The notes below the pieces were generated by a model that did not search any database, had not been told where the DNA came from, and saw only the letters and a list, made by a program, of their open reading frames with translations. Below are positions 44,564 to 57,924 of a stretch of 64,000 nt of DNA, piece by piece. Source of the DNA: Microthyrium microscopicum (taxonomy: Eukaryota; Ascomycota; Dothideomycetes; Microthyriales; Microthyriaceae); the NCBI GenBank assembly GCA_010405405.1, contig MU004232.1, positions 69,540 through 133,539 of the forward strand. The letters run 5' to 3'. The position numbers and the translations under genes were made by a program. How positions within the stretch are numbered: position 1 is the stretch's first letter; the number at the start of each line of letters is the position of its first letter.

Positions 44564-45410
44564 AATGAAAGATTAGATGTTTAGGTAGATTTGACAGGAA
44601 ACGAGTGAATGTGTCTAGAGGACGTAGTCAAGCAGACAAAGAGCAAGAGTGCTTATATTTTTACTTCTACAAACTACGGACTTATTGCTCTTATCCAAAG
44701 ATGCCTTCAATTTTATTCTTTTGTCAATAAGAAGTCGAAAAAGGAAGGACTGGAACAAATGCAATGGAGAAATATATTTGAAAACAGCAGTAATGGCTGG
44801 GATACGCAGTTGTAAGCTGTCTGGAGACATAATTTCCAGCCAACCAGTCGAATAATCAACACGGTAGGGCAAAAGCGGTCGTTGAATAGGTCGCTTACTA
44901 AATTACTCCGTATCCATCGCCCGCGAGGAATAGAAGGTGTATGATAGGTCTTTCTAGGGAAGGAAGTTGTGTTTAACCTGGAAATGCCCTTCCCGCTTCC
45001 CCCAACCTGGATTAATATATTAAGATTCAAAATAGAAGCAGGGATCTGTTCTGTATGTGAATCAAAAGTCTTGTACCGTAACTAGGCCGGATTCCCAACC
45101 GGACAACTCACGTCCTTATATTACCTGCTGGTGGATTGAAATTAGGTTGCAGATCCAAACGGTAGTCGAACAATATGATCTGAATAGCCATCGCAAGTCG
45201 CAACTTGGAATCGTGGAACAATATCTGATTGGAAAAAGATAGAGAGTCTAGCACGTTATGTTACAAACCAAAAGCTCGGCAACAAAACAGGTATCTGATC
45301 CTGGTTTCGAGAGTATGTAGTGTTTAATCTGAGGGATATCAAATTGTGGTGGCATACTGTAAATCATAATGTCCGTCGCACACGCGATTACTTCGAGAAC
45401 CGGACTGATA
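44564..45410. other. intergenic, AA9 promoter side
   Basis: No supported gene. Short overlapping frames only. Confidence 0.5.
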
Positions 45411-45579
45411 TCAAGCTAAAAGATGGCATTGATTTTTAAGGCAAAAGCTGTCAGCTTTCTTCCAAAAGAATTTGAGCAGCAACTCAATAGCAGACAAATC
45501 AAGTGACCATGATTTCGCTCCCATACGTGCCATTACACGATTTGGGTCAGCATCTCTCTTTGAATGACGATTTCTTGCT

Positions 45580-46160
45580 TCATTCTGGCAACACGTCAGT
45601 GCAATCATGGGCGATTTTGTATAATGACACTAGGTAATCTTTCAAAGATGGATTATGTATCACAATGGCATGAGCATCAGCAAGTGCATCAAAGATACTG
45701 ATAGAGTCTGAGTAGGGTATTGGTACTAGCTCTGAGGTTGTTATTACATATCTGACTTCAATAATATCGTCAAAGTAGGATTTCACAAAAAGTGTATTCT
45801 ATGATTCATCATGAGCTTCTGTCCGGGTAGACCGAGTCACTGACACTTCCCTTGCGCAGACAGGCTCGAATTCGAAATTTTGAAGCTTCTCCAAGATAAT
45901 AACCTCCACAGGAATCTTCAAGAACCATTTATTTGCTATTGCAAAAGATGGTTGCAAGTGTTTTAAAAGAAGTTTCAGATTAGAGACATTTGGTTGCTGA
46001 ATCACCTCACCAACCGCTAGAGTGAGTATATCTCGTCAAGTAGTGTGTGAAGCCTTCCTGAAGCTGTTCAATTAAAAGACATTTTATTGATAATTTGGAA
46101 TCAGAATTTGAGGAAAGCATAATGATACATTTTCTACTACTCATCAAGCGTCATGGAAGT
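45580..46160 (-). pseudogene. decayed fungal gene, function unknown
   Basis: Minus-strand reading from about 46025 down to 45580 stays in one frame with a single TAG at about 45799-45801. Upstream part: VIQQPNVSNLKLLLKHLQPSF, then a segment ending EFEPVCAREVSVTRSTRTEA; downstream part: SYFDDIIEVRYVITTSELVPIPYSDSISIFD to HNPSLKDYLVSLYK. The composition looks like real protein. A further frame at 46160-46010, starting MSSRKCIIML, abuts it in a different frame. The in-frame stop and the frame change suggest a pseudogene, though an unrecognised intron could remove the TAG. Family not identified. Confidence 0.35.
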
Positions 46161-46267
46161 GAGAAGCATTCTGCGGGTCGTTGACTTCGATGACCCCTCG
46201 TACCCACCTCACGCCTGAACCATCTTCTTACATCACAGCATTTTCAATCGAGCGCAGAGAAACATCA

Positions 46268-47236
46268 ATGAACAGTCGCTGTAGAGCTTTATATGGACTT
46301 CAGCATTACAATAGAACATTCAACTCAATCTCAAAACATTGCACCGCAATGTCCGCACAGTCATCAACGCAAGACACCTCGACAGTCCCACGAGCACCAT
46401 GGCGAGACCAATTCGTAGAACATGTATCCAAGATGAAATCCCCAGAATTTGTTCTCAGCACACTTGGCTCTGATCCCACCGGCCGATTCAAGGTCATTCC
46501 TCGAGCAAGAACATGCATCTATCGGGGCATGTGGGGCGCCATGACTCCCAACGACCGCAATCCTGCAAAGAAGAATCCCGCCGCATTCGAAAGTGACTGT
46601 CCGACATTGACGACCGACGTGCGTATGGAGAAAGTTGGTGAGATCTTCCGACCAGCAGTTGGCACTGCGACCGACGAGGATATTCACGGGTGCGGTGGTG
46701 GTGGACCGGTCGAAGCTTTATGGTGGATCAAGGAAGAAGGGATTATGACCCAGTGGAGACTTCGAGGGGATGCGTGGATTGTAGCCCCAAATATTGATGA
46801 TAAAGATAACAACAAATCCGAGAAGACAAAAGAGCAGATTGGGAAGTGGACAAGGGTAGTGGATGAGAAAGAGGTGGAAAATTGGAGCTGGGAACGAGAG
46901 CTTACTGCTCATTATGGGAATCTAGCTCCTGGAATGAGAGGTATGTTTTACGAATTCGACAAGTTCCTTCTTCTGACATTTTGTGACTCTGCAGGTAGTT
47001 TCAAAAATCCACCACCAGGAAAACCGGCAAACGAGAATTCGAAGGAAGCAGAGAAAGTTGGTGAGGGCACGGAAGACCTTCAAGATTCAGAAGGGCGAAA
47101 GAACTTTCGAGTCGTAGTCATCAGACCGTATTCGGTTGAGTCGATTGACTTGAGCGATCCATCAAAAGCAAGGAGACAGCATTATACATATGATGAGGAG
47201 AACTCAAAATGGGAGCATGAGACTCTTTGGCCTTGA
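46268..47236 (+). CDS. Alr4036-type pyridoxamine 5'-phosphate oxidase-like FMN-binding protein
   Basis: Coding from 46268 with one intron of 54 nt (46941-46994, GTATGT..TGCAG) gives about 304 residues. Because the intron is 3n and free of stops, the genomic frame also reads through. The core starts APWRDQFVEHVSKMKSPEFVLSTLG, followed by RARTCIYRGMWGAM, ESDCPTLTTDVRMEKV (FMN-contact strand) and GGGGPVEALWWIKEEGIMTQWRLRGDAWIV. This is the arrangement of the Alr4036 family, flavin-binding split-barrel proteins related to PNPO whose substrate is unknown. The C-terminus has RVVVIRPYSVESIDLSDP..R. Starts at 46268 and 46349 are both possible; the longer form adds an Arg-rich, acid-free leader typical of mitochondrial import. 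Confidence 0.85.
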   Translation: MNSRCRALYGLQHYNRTFNSISKHCTAMSAQSSTQDTSTVPRAPWRDQFVEHVSKMKSPEFVLSTLGSDPTGRFKVIPRARTCIYRGMWGAMTPNDRNPAKKNPAAFESDCPTLTTDVRMEKVGEIFRPAVGTATDEDIHGCGGGGPVEALWWIKEEGIMTQWRLRGDAWIVAPNIDDKDNNKSEKTKEQIGKWTRVVDEKEVENWSWERELTAHYGNLAPGMRGMFYEFDKFLLLTFCDSAGSFKNPPPGKPANENSKEAEKVGEGTEDLQDSEGRKNFRVVVIRPYSVESIDLSDPSKARRQHYTYDEENSKWEHETLWP

Positions 47237-47941
47237 GTGTTAACAACGTATCTCTGTATAATACTTCTTTTTGAGTTGGTATTACAGCTCAAGACAGCAT
47301 TTTCCCTGTTCGAGCGAATACAATTTGTACAAACGATACCGACGTCAAATCACGAGGAGTTTATCGTAGTTGAATGACCTCCCTTATGTGTTAATCTGAA
47401 AGTTCTGTGCAGGATGTAGAACATTCCTTTGAAAAGCGACTTCTCTTAAACACAGTTTGTAACATTGGTTTGCTCTTTTGACACTAAGGTATTACTTTCG
47501 CCTCCAATTTTTAGCTTTGACGATCAACAGGCCAGTCGATTACTTCGCGCCGCAGTACTTGCATAAGAATTGAAGATGATACAAAATTATGGGGCTCACA
47601 AGTTTCCGAGACAAGAAAGTGTGCAGGTCAATCAAGTAGGTAGGTATTCTTGATTGACTTGTCAAATGCAGTGAGCGAATGAGGTGGTTTAGAGCAATAT
47701 CAAAAATCATATTGTGACTCGTGAGAGGTTGAACCGGTAAGCAAACAACTTGTATCATTACTCCGCAAGTTTATGTTTACGAGCTTTTACATTATCGAGA
47801 TTTGACGTTGGTTCTTGAACAAAAAATCCGAAAGAGATAACGGCAGGCGCTGCCCCATGCCTTCCTTTTGTAGGAGTCAAAGGGACTGTCTGTTCCTGCT
47901 CAATCCAAGGCAGGAAGTAGTGGCTTTTGTCACACCAAACA
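47237..47941. other. intergenic
   Basis: Nothing supported. Minus-strand frames at 47540-47758 and 47758-48003 start at non-ATG codons. Confidence 0.5.
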
Positions 47942-49403
47942 ATGAATTTTGAGCATCTCAATCCCCAAAATCCGCTCTCACAATTTCTACCTACACATTT
48001 CAAGCCGACTCAGCTCACTTCTCCGAATGTGATTGCGATGTCTCCTACGCTTCCCAGTCTTGCACTCTCCAATCTCTACCATCCTGGAGACATTTGCTGG
48101 CTGAAAGATGAAGAAGATTGTGAAGAAAGTGCGGATGAAGTCACACTCCCAGATTTCTGCTTTGACCATCCAGTTGTGATACTTTGGCTAGAGAGCACCG
48201 GCGAAACAGCAGCTTTCTTTATGGTAAGGGCTCTACAATTTGACTAACAGCTAAGCTAAATATGCCCAGGTAACCTCGTTCGGCGGCACTTCCCTGGAAA
48301 ACAAACACCCATACAAAGAGCTTCGTAAACTTCATGTCCCGATTTGTCCCAGCGCGCCAAACTGGGAGCTCGGCGGGCTGAGACTCGAGCTAGAGGACGG
48401 CCAGAGTCTTCGAAAGAATAGCTACGTTAAAATTGAGTTCGTTCGAAAATGTAAACTCTCAAGTCTTCTTCCAAAACCCCAGAAACTCACCGCCCAGTCA
48501 CTCAAACGACTTTTGGAGTTTGCGCCTGGAAGACCGGTCGAGGAATCACCACTCAACGAGACTACACCGATAGCTGAGGAAGATGCAATTCCACCAGTTG
48601 CTCGGCCTATTCTCTTGCCGGCACCTCCAAAACGACCGATCCTCTTACCAGCACCACCAACTCGACCCATTCTATTACCAGCGCCTCCAACAAAACCTAT
48701 CCTCCTGCCACCACCACCACCTCGACCTATCCTTCTGCCCGCACCTCCACCGAGACCTATATTGTTACCAGCACCTGCCCCCAAGCCTATCTTGTTGCCA
48801 GCACCTCCAGCTCGGCCGGTTCCTTTGATAGTACCAGTAGCAGTAGCTCAAACGATCCTCCTACCAGCATCCCAGGGAGTTCAGCCGGCAAGTGAGCAGT
48901 CAGTACCGCATTACATCCAGCCAGCAACTTTTCCGAGCGAAGAAGCACTTACGAGACTGGGTAACTCACAGTCTTCACCAATCAGTACTCCTGTCACTCT
49001 AGGAACTTCCAATCATTCGCCTATTCCAAATTCATATGGTCCACTTTTATCAGGCCAACCAATAGTGGAATATGGCACATTCGGACATACCAAACGATGT
49101 AGAATCCTCAAGGGGTTGGATTGGCTTCGCACTACTCTCTTGAGTGACGAAGCTCTTAGAACCTACGCCATGGTACTTGTCGTACTGGTCATTCTCGTGT
49201 TCCTTGGCCTTTGTCTGCTCGGGACAAGACACCTAGCTACTATGTTGTGGTCATGGATGAAGCATGTAGGACCAGGAGTACAGAAATGGGTTGTTGACAG
49301 CATTGAAGCTATTAGGGAAACGGTCAAGTCATGGATGGGTATCGAAGATGTGGGAGCAGAACCTTGGCGATGGGCTAGAACAGTTCGGTGCAATGTATTG
49401 TAG
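47942..49403 (+). CDS. proline-rich tandem-repeat single-pass membrane protein
   Basis: Two exons (47942-48223, 48270-49403) encode about 471 residues. The N-terminal 190 residues form a folded-looking region (YHPGDICWLKDE..LPDFCFDHPVVILWLE..AAFFMVTSFGGTSLE..LGGLRLELEDGQSLRKNSYVKIEFVRK) that I take to be a fungal domain of unknown function. Next is a perfect-phase tandem repeat, seven 10-residue units of RPILLPAPPx (48603-48812), then a degenerate eighth. After a Ser/Pro linker comes one membrane helix (YAMVLVVLVILVFLGLCLLGT) and a short C-terminal helical tail ending CNVL. There is no signal peptide, so the repeat is probably cytosolic. An alternative start is M33 (48038). Confidence 0.75.
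48603..48812 (+). repeat. seven 30-bp in-frame tandem repeats (RPILLPAPP)
   Basis: Seven units of exactly 30 nt, encoding R/K-P-I-L-L-P-(A/P)-P-P-x. Third codon positions differ between units, so the array is not very recent. Confidence 0.92.
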
Positions 49404-50018
49404 AGAGAGACAGCAATCTCTTGCAGTGTGTATGTTGGATATGTGGCTGGCGCGTGTGACGGCTACCTAGGCCGCTGGGTGCGTCAGTTTATTGAATAAA
49501 GGCGTAAGCAAACATTCCGAAGACTATCTTTCCGTCAAGGTATTTGATGTTCAATTTTAGTTTCACCATGATAAAGAGTGCCTGTCGACAGCAGGGAACG
49601 GTGAACATAATGGGAGCTTGGCGCATCACAACCAGCTAGGACAATTGCAGTCACCGCCCAATGCAGACGAAGCGAGTCATGTACATGAAGCCGAATGTAA
49701 ATTCAGAGCATACTAAGTAAGATAATGTGTCACCTATCAATGGCTGTTTTGGCAGGAACTCGAGTGGTAGTCAGATAACATTTCAGCCTTGCGCTCAGCC
49801 TTATTGGGAAACCCTGTCGTATAGATTGCGGGGCATCCGATGCTCTGAATGTTGACATCAGATTCACCAAGCCTCGACTTTGTCTTTTTTTGCAACTACA
49901 ACAGCTCAAACAAGCTCTGTACGACTTGAAGTATACTCGCATTCCTCCCAAAGTCCCTACAAAACACACAGAACTTCCTTCCTTCCCATATTTCCCATTA
50001 CTGCACCTTTTCGAAAAC
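49404..50018. other. intergenic, TMA64 promoter
   Basis: No feature beyond the promoter and leader of the downstream gene is seen. Confidence 0.5.
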
Positions 50019-52002
50019 ATGTTCAAGAAAAAGCCCAACGTAAGTTCTACACCCTCGCATTTCACGAATCACAGCCTAACAACTCCAGATCAAACAACTC
50101 TCGCCCCTCCGCTCCTCCGACCGCCGTAAACTTGCCGACCAAATCATCGCCGATCTATCTCTCCCCCTCCCACCCAAGCCAGCCAACGATGCCTCGCCCG
50201 AAGACAAAGCCGCCGCCACAGTCAAACTCACATCTCTCCGCAATGCCCTCCTACCTGAGAACGTACAAGCTGCCAAGTTCTCCACGACCGCAGGCCCAGA
50301 TCTTAAGAATGTGAATGGGACTGTGTACATAGGCGCACATTCCGGCGGAGATGTGCGCGTGCTCTGGGTTCATGTGTCTGATAGGTTATGGCCAAGCATC
50401 TATACGCTGTGGCACAATCCGCGGGTCATACCATTATTGACGACTCCGGCGATGGTCGTAGGGAAGATACAGGCTGGTGCGGATCTGATGACACCTGGCT
50501 TAGCGAATGGACCGCCATTTCCGTCTAAAGCCAAGAAAGGTGCGCTGGTTGCCGTGGCGAGCTATGAGAACCCGAGTGTTCCTTTGGCGGTGGGTGTTTG
50601 TGCGGTGGATGTGAGTGCGTTGGGACGCGTGCAGGGCATGAAAGGCGTGGCGGTCGAAATACTGAGCTGGGTAGGCGATGAGGTGTGGAGCTGGAGTCCG
50701 AGTGGGAAGTTGGGTGGTGAGCCGCCGGCAATACTTGAAGCATGGTTGGAAGAGGACGAAGTGCTGGAGATTACACAGGACGTTGGTGGTGTACGGTTGG
50801 ATGGACCTAGCGAAGAAGATGAGAACAAGTCGCAGGAGAAAAGTAAAGCGATACAGCCGGAGATGGATTATGATCAGAGGGAGTGGACGACACAAGGTTC
50901 GTCATGTCAGACTCGTAGACGAATTATGCTAACGCTGTTAGATATCGATGATGCCTTTTTCAAAGCTCTTCTGTTCGGCATATATCGAGCTAAAGAGTCG
51001 GGCAGCGCTCCTAGATATGGCCTCGACTTTCCTCTTAAACCGTCGTTCATCATGGCCAAACTTATCCAACCATATCTTCCTATATTTGGTCCAGGAGACG
51101 CTGAAGCTCTTCAGATAAAAAAGACGTCATGGAAGAACATGAAGAAGTTTCTAAAACATCTTGACAAATTAAAGCCACCGTTCTGTCTCACCAAAGACCA
51201 AGGAGGAGAAACTATCATATCAGTTCTCGATTTCGATCATTGGGAGCTCGAAGATTTTAAACCATATTCTTTACCAAAGAAAGCCAAGGACAGCTCGTCG
51301 GAAGGAAAAGGCAAAGGACCAGAAGTCGCGTCTGGTGCGGACTCGTCTGTTGGCCAAAAGATAAAGATCGTGGCATTGTATAAAACCAAGGAGAAGTTCT
51401 CACAGTTGTTCGGTAGCCCTGAAGATGCACGAGGTTATCACACCGCAACCGAGATCAAAGACGTCGTGAACGAATACATTGAGAAGGAGAACCTCGTATC
51501 CGGCAACAACAAACGAGTCGTCAAACTCAATCCCTTCCTCGCCAACGATGTAGTCGACAGCAAAGACCCCAAGAACCGTGACTTCGTCGCCCGTGGTACG
51601 ATTCCGCGCGATACCCTAGCTGACCGAGTGGTTGCAGCTAGCTCAGCATATCATGTCATTCTGCGAAACACATCAACCCCAGACTCGTCGAGTAAGCCGA
51701 AAGCCGGCGCACCACCCAAGATCCTCATCACACAGGAGACGCGCAGCGGGAACAAGACCGTCACAAAGATCAGTGGTCTGGAAGTGTTCTTCATTCCACC
51801 ACAGCCGCTTGCTGATGAGCTCCGGAAAACGTGTGCGGGTAGTACGAGTGTGGATCATCTGGTGGGGAGTTCGCCGAAACATCCGGTCATGGAGGTTATG
51901 GTTCAGGGACCACAGGCGCAGACTGTGCAGACGGCGTTGGAGAAGAGAGGGATTGACAAGCGGTGGATCGAGGTAGTGGATAAAACGAAGAAGAAGAAAT
52001 GA
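50019..52002 (+). CDS. TMA64: TMA64 / eIF2D translation factor
   Basis: Three exons (50019-50039, 50089-50896, 50942-52002) encode about 629 residues. Domains in order: N-terminal eIF2D-specific and PUA region (FKKKPNIKQLSPLRSSDRRKLADQI.. to VPLAVGVCAVD, about 1-200), a linker, an SWIB/MDM2-like winged-helix region (about 270-410, DIDDAFFKALLFGIYRAKE.. and PSFIMAKLIQPYLP), and a C-terminal SUI1 domain (about 500-615, ILITQETRSGNKTVTKISGLEVFFI). eIF2D recycles 40S subunits and can deliver tRNA to the P site independent of eIF2. The second intron (50897-50941) is only 45 nt and 3n without a stop, so read-through would insert 15 residues. The tail is lysine-rich (KTKKKK). Confidence 0.95.
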
Positions 52003-52175
52003 TTTGGGATTAGCGGTCTTGAGCCTTTAATATAGCCACGCGCAATAATACCCAAAGCTTTCCTGATCTGATATCAGTAAGAACATCGTTTATAGGATGC
52101 GACACACTGACCTCATTTCTTTTTACGTCCCTGTAATTATACAGATCATATACTGCGCCCAGTGTCTCTTTATGC

Positions 52176-52529
52176 TTACTGCGATTTCTTTCCTTCCTTA
52201 GGTGCTGCCGTCTTGTTCTTCTTCTCGTCATATCCATTATCATTCTTGTCATCCATTATGACAATGGCCAAATATCCGACAAGAACCACATTAGCCGTCA
52301 ACGCAGCAGAAGCAGCAGACCATGTACTATTGCCATTGAACAACGTGTTTATCGTTCCAAAGTAGACTCCAAGCGGCGCTGTGACGAGTAGAAAGACGAA
52401 TGTGAGAAGCTTCAGCAGTATAGAGGTAGGAACGGCTGGACTGATGTCGGATGGACCTTCGGCGGGTTTGTTTATGGATGGATAGTCTGCTGAGGCGTCG
52501 ATGGGGAATCGCTGGCGGAGGTCTGTCAT
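52176..52529 (-). CDS. VMA21: vacuolar ATPase assembly factor Vma21
   Basis: Single exon, 117 residues. Two membrane hairpins, ILLKLLTFVFLLVTAPLGVYFGTI and ASAALTANVVLVGYLAIVIMDD, are joined by a short luminal loop with an N-glycosylation sequon (NST). The C-terminus ends -KKSQ, a KKXX ER-retrieval signal as in yeast Vma21. It escorts the V-ATPase Vo proton channel ring during assembly in the ER. It is convergent with TMA64 and divergent (280 bp) from IDI1. Confidence 0.93.
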   Translation of the reverse strand: MTDLRQRFPIDASADYPSINKPAEGPSDISPAVPTSILLKLLTFVFLLVTAPLGVYFGTINTLFNGNSTWSAASAALTANVVLVGYLAIVIMDDKNDNGYDEKKNKTAAPKEGKKSQ

Positions 52530-52808
52530 TGTGGATGGATTGCTTGTAGACGGTGAGACGACGGACTGCGGCCTGATGATCGAAGGGAACTAATTGAAAG
52601 AGGCTGGTCAATTAGATATTATGTATGGTTGATGGAGCTGAAATGGAACAGAAGTCAAGTTGTTGGAGTTAGAGGCTGGCTGATCTTATCTTATCGGAGC
52701 TTGCAGCTCTTGGAAGCTGTTCCAGAACGCCGGAGACCAGACCAGGCACAATCGAAGGAGGTTGGCTTTCAGCTCTCCATTATTTGCGATACCTATTCTC
52801 CTCTTCCC

Positions 52809-53977
<1,169 letters not shown>

Positions 53978-56900
53978 ATTTATCGCGTTGTTAAGCTGCA
54001 GAATCCATACGCGAAACGGGGACGACAAGGCAGGGAAGTTGTCACGAAATCAGGTGTTTTCATTGTCCTGATTCACGGTAGGGCGCAGTGATGAGTCAAA
54101 AGAGGGCGTTGGTTGCATTAAAGGAAGAAAAACTAGAAGGCAGCCTTGGGCTTGTACATGCAGACTTTTATCTGGTAATCATGTCGGCACCGGCTACCGA
54201 TACGTAAAGTGTTAGCATAATCTACTAGGCTCTGCGCGGCCCATTACTTGATCAATTGGTTTCTTGAAAGTGCCTTTTCTCAGGTCGCTTGGTAGGCAGT
54301 TTCTCATTCTTGGCAGTTCGTTTTTCGATACAAAAATAATATTGCCATTGAGTTTCAAGACCAAAAATCAATAATGGATCAATAAAGTTCCATACTTACT
54401 CAAAAGGGGAAAAGCGCATGGCAAGGGATAGTGTAACCTAGTAGCGACAACGTGTGAAGCACAAAAAGCCAAAAATAAACCTAGCATCGCGATGCCCGCG
54501 TGCGCCTACTGTGCGTTTTCTGGAAAAAGCGACTACTGCGGGCATCGACTTGCGGTGAAGGTACGATGCTGCAATGAGCCCAAGCTGGGCGGCCGCTTCG
54601 TCTCCAACTGCTGCTCAGACTCAACACCACCTGCATTCCTGCATTCGCGCTGCCACGCTGCCTGTCTGCCACGCCCTGGGTCTACAGCGGGTACGCATTC
54701 TGAGCTTTCGTGCAGACTGCCATCGGACCCGCATCTCCAATTATGTATCCATATTCGCATCCGATGCGAGAATTCATGGCGTTGAGTTACGACTACACGA
54801 AGAATATGCTCCTTTCGGTAGATGACTGTTTCTAGTGTAATCGTGTGGTCCAAATTTGGATCATTGATCTCTCGTTCGAACTTATCACGGACGCATCACA
54901 GTTCTTGGATGATTGGATCCATGTAGCACCCCTTTATGCCCGGTCGCCCGGATCTTGGTGCCTTTGGGACAAGTATGGCATTGAATCACACGATTTGATC
55001 CCCATCACGATTTCACCGGCCCGCCGGGATATTAATCAGTATACTGCGGTTGTCTGCCGCGGTCCATTGGTCAAATGCCGTAGGCAACCACTCACTGCAT
55101 GTGTGCAGTATTCAATTGTCAGCAACGCGTGATAAGTCAACGTCGCACGAGAAAGTATGAGAGGATGAGAAAGGGACCGTGGATAAATCTTGGAAATGGA
55201 AAACCTGCCTATTGATTATGTCTCCTTGGATGATGACGCATTCTGATACCGTATACGACCGTCGTCCATTGAATTGAGATGTCAATCACGATCCATTGTC
55301 CAGGTTTGTCCAAGACCAAGAGAAATAGTGTATGCTGCCACCACTACCCACGCACTCTGAGCATTGGTATCAATAATGGGCATTGGGAAGATATCCATTC
55401 GTGGGGCATCGGATCTGTCACCGGCTGCATGGACAAGATCAAACTGCGCCACAGGAAAAAGCCAAAGCCCAAAGCCTCGGTGTTCAACTCGCCGATTTTC
55501 CAACTGCCAGCTGGGTTGACGAGCTCGTTTCACGCGAGCGAGTGCAAGCGTGCCTTGCCGCAATCAATCAGATGCCTGATGTGCTGGATAATCGGTGAGC
55601 GACAGACGTTGATTGGATGGACTCGCCAATTGCTTAGCAAAGGCCGTCGCCCTGTGACCACGCTGGACGACGCCTGTCCTGCTCGGAAGACGCAACAGAA
55701 GGCCACCAGAACAACCTTAATGGCTATTCTGCCACACTGATAGGTCGGCATGCCCTGGTCGAGGGCCTCACCAGTCCAGTCGGACGTGCCAGGCTACTGC
55801 TAGGTAGGCAGTCCAGCAGACGATTGAACAAGGAGGTACCCCCTTCTTTTCGTGTGAATCGGATTGGGGTTTGACGAGTCAAAAGCATTGTCAACAGCTC
55901 TGCGACATCACAGTCACTTTGTGCGCGACACTGCTTAGCTGGACCGTTGAAGTGAGCTGTCCAGTGGTAGCCAACGGACATGGCCTTGTCGAAGCCTCGT
56001 GGTGGGGGTATCCACGACAAGATCCAGGTGGACGGAAAGGAGCCGCAGCAAGCCCTCATTCTCGTTGTGTGCAGAGTGCCCAGTGCTTGGGAGACGCGCC
56101 AAATCTGGAAGCCGACTTTTAAAGTCATGGCCGTAATTGACATCTGGCGGTGATGGTTAGGTGACTGAAATGCCCAAAAAAAGATCCTCGTGTCGCCAGT
56201 AGCGGAGATGCAAGTGTCATAGTTGCAGCGATTACAGCCCGAGAGGTCCGCCAGAGTGTCGCAACCTGCATTGCGACAATACGTGGAATTGTCGTGGATA
56301 GGTGGTTATAGAATAGAAGTGATGCAAATACTCGGTAATGGCCTCAGCCTTACACATCTCTAAAGTTGATTGATTGCATCAATTGCCGGGCGACGCCGAG
56401 TGTGGCTTGGACGGTCTTTGACTTCCAAGTGGACTGCCCCTGCGCAACCTCAGCCTAGTGCCAGGCCTTATTTCGTTTTTGCAGACCATCAACCTTGATT
56501 TTATTCCGTAGTCTGAATAGTAGTAGCGAAATTATTCAACTGCGTATAGCCCCTATATATACATGGCGCGGCCTCCTGTGCTAGTTTTTCATTCATACAT
56601 ATTCATACATAATACAAGTACAAGGGCTCTTCCTTTCCTAACAAGCCTAAATCTCTCCCAAGACTCCCTATATTACTTCTCCCATATCACCTCTCCTTTT
56701 AGTGGATCCTGTTTTTACTGTTGACTCATTCTCACATCCACGGTTTCGGATTCGCCGACAAGTATAACTACTACCTCTACGCCTCCTACTATTCGAATTA
56801 GTTCTTACTATTTCTCCAACATTATACCCCACAGGTAAGCTTTCCCCAAAACATGTGTCTGAAGACATTTAGTTTGTTTGGTGTATGCATATCAGATTCT

Positions 56901-57009
56901 AACCCCAGTGTCAGCCTTGCCTCATCGCCACGAAACTAGTACAAATATACTGGCCCACCCTACCAACATCACCACATCATACATATTTTCAAAATAAAAT
57001 ATTTCGAAA
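53978..57009. other. long intergenic region
   Basis: About 3.0 kb with no convincing gene. Frames at 54492-54853, 55279-55740 and 55724-56143 overlap on opposite strands, use rare amino-acid mixes (many Cys/Trp/His) and show no family. Composition is normal, not RIP-like. From about 56560 a pyrimidine-rich leader with TATATATA at about 56554-56561 precedes the GNAT gene, which may have a 5' UTR intron. An unannotated long non-coding RNA is possible. Confidence 0.5.
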
Positions 57010-57924
57010 ATGACTGTCATAATGCACACCGACATGCTATCGCGCTCAATAAGAAGAGCGATGAGAACGTTCCTCAAACGAAAACAAACAGTTCAACTTC
57101 TCGCCAATCTCCTCCAATCAAACAAGTCGATAGCAGCAACACTTTCAGAAAAAGTCCCCCTCCCAGTAACAGAAGAACTACCCACAACACCAATCTATCT
57201 CGACTCACAAGAAACCATCCGCGTCTGCCATCTCAGCGAATACAAACAAGTCGCCCTCAGCCTCGCCCACGCTTTCGCAGACGACCCCTGCGCCATGTTC
57301 TGCATCGAGACCGCCGACCGCCAACACTGGACCAAACAGCAAAAATGGGATCTACACGTCGAGATGATGGAGTATATGGTATACGCACACATGCTCGACG
57401 GCCTCGTAACATCCATCGGCGACAACTACGGCGCCGTAGCACTCTGGTAAGTACCTCCACGAATGCTCCTCACCTTCACCGAACAAGGCTGACACATATA
57501 TAGGATGCCACCAGGAAAAGACATGGACTCACTCAGCACAACCCTCCGCTCCGGAATATGGCGCTTACACTACCGTCTCTCAAAAATCGGGAAATTCCGC
57601 TTCTTCAACGATTTCATGCCTTTACTCCACGACACCAAACACAACGTCCTCGGCGCACAAGACAACAACTCCTGGTACTTGGTCTATCTCGGCACACGAC
57701 CCGAGGCGCGCCGCAAGGGCTATGCGCGCGCACTTATCGAGGACGTCATGGTGACGGCAGATCAACAAGGAGTGCCCATGTACCTGGAGAGCAGCAAAGA
57801 AGTGAATGTGGGCATTTATGAAAAATTCGGATTCGAGGAGAAGACGCGCATCTGGATGGGCGGTGAAGGGAATGATGGCAGCGTGCCACTCGATATCATG
57901 GTTCGGCAGGCCCAGACCAACTAA
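57010..57924 (+). CDS. GNAT-family N-acetyltransferase
   Basis: Two exons (57010-57446, 57504-57924; GTAAGT..TATAG) encode about 285 residues. The N-terminus (about 1-50) is basic. The GNAT core follows: VCHLSEYKQVALSLAHAFADDPCAMF (helix 1 and substrate side), W-x-K-Q-Q-K-W, MMEYMVYAHMLDGL, the core strand VALWMPPG joined across the intron, WYLVYLGTRPEARRKGYARALIEDVM (motif A, with R-R-K-G-Y-A as the acetyl-CoA loop), then YLESSKEVNVGIYEKFGFEEK (motif B). This matches the fungal small-molecule/unknown-substrate GNAT group. Target unknown. A second ATG at 57034 is a possible start. Confidence 0.88.

Noticed and set aside
55279-55740. 153-codon plus-strand frame in the 3-kb gap
   Set aside because: No family, unusual amino-acid mix, overlapping opposite-strand frame.
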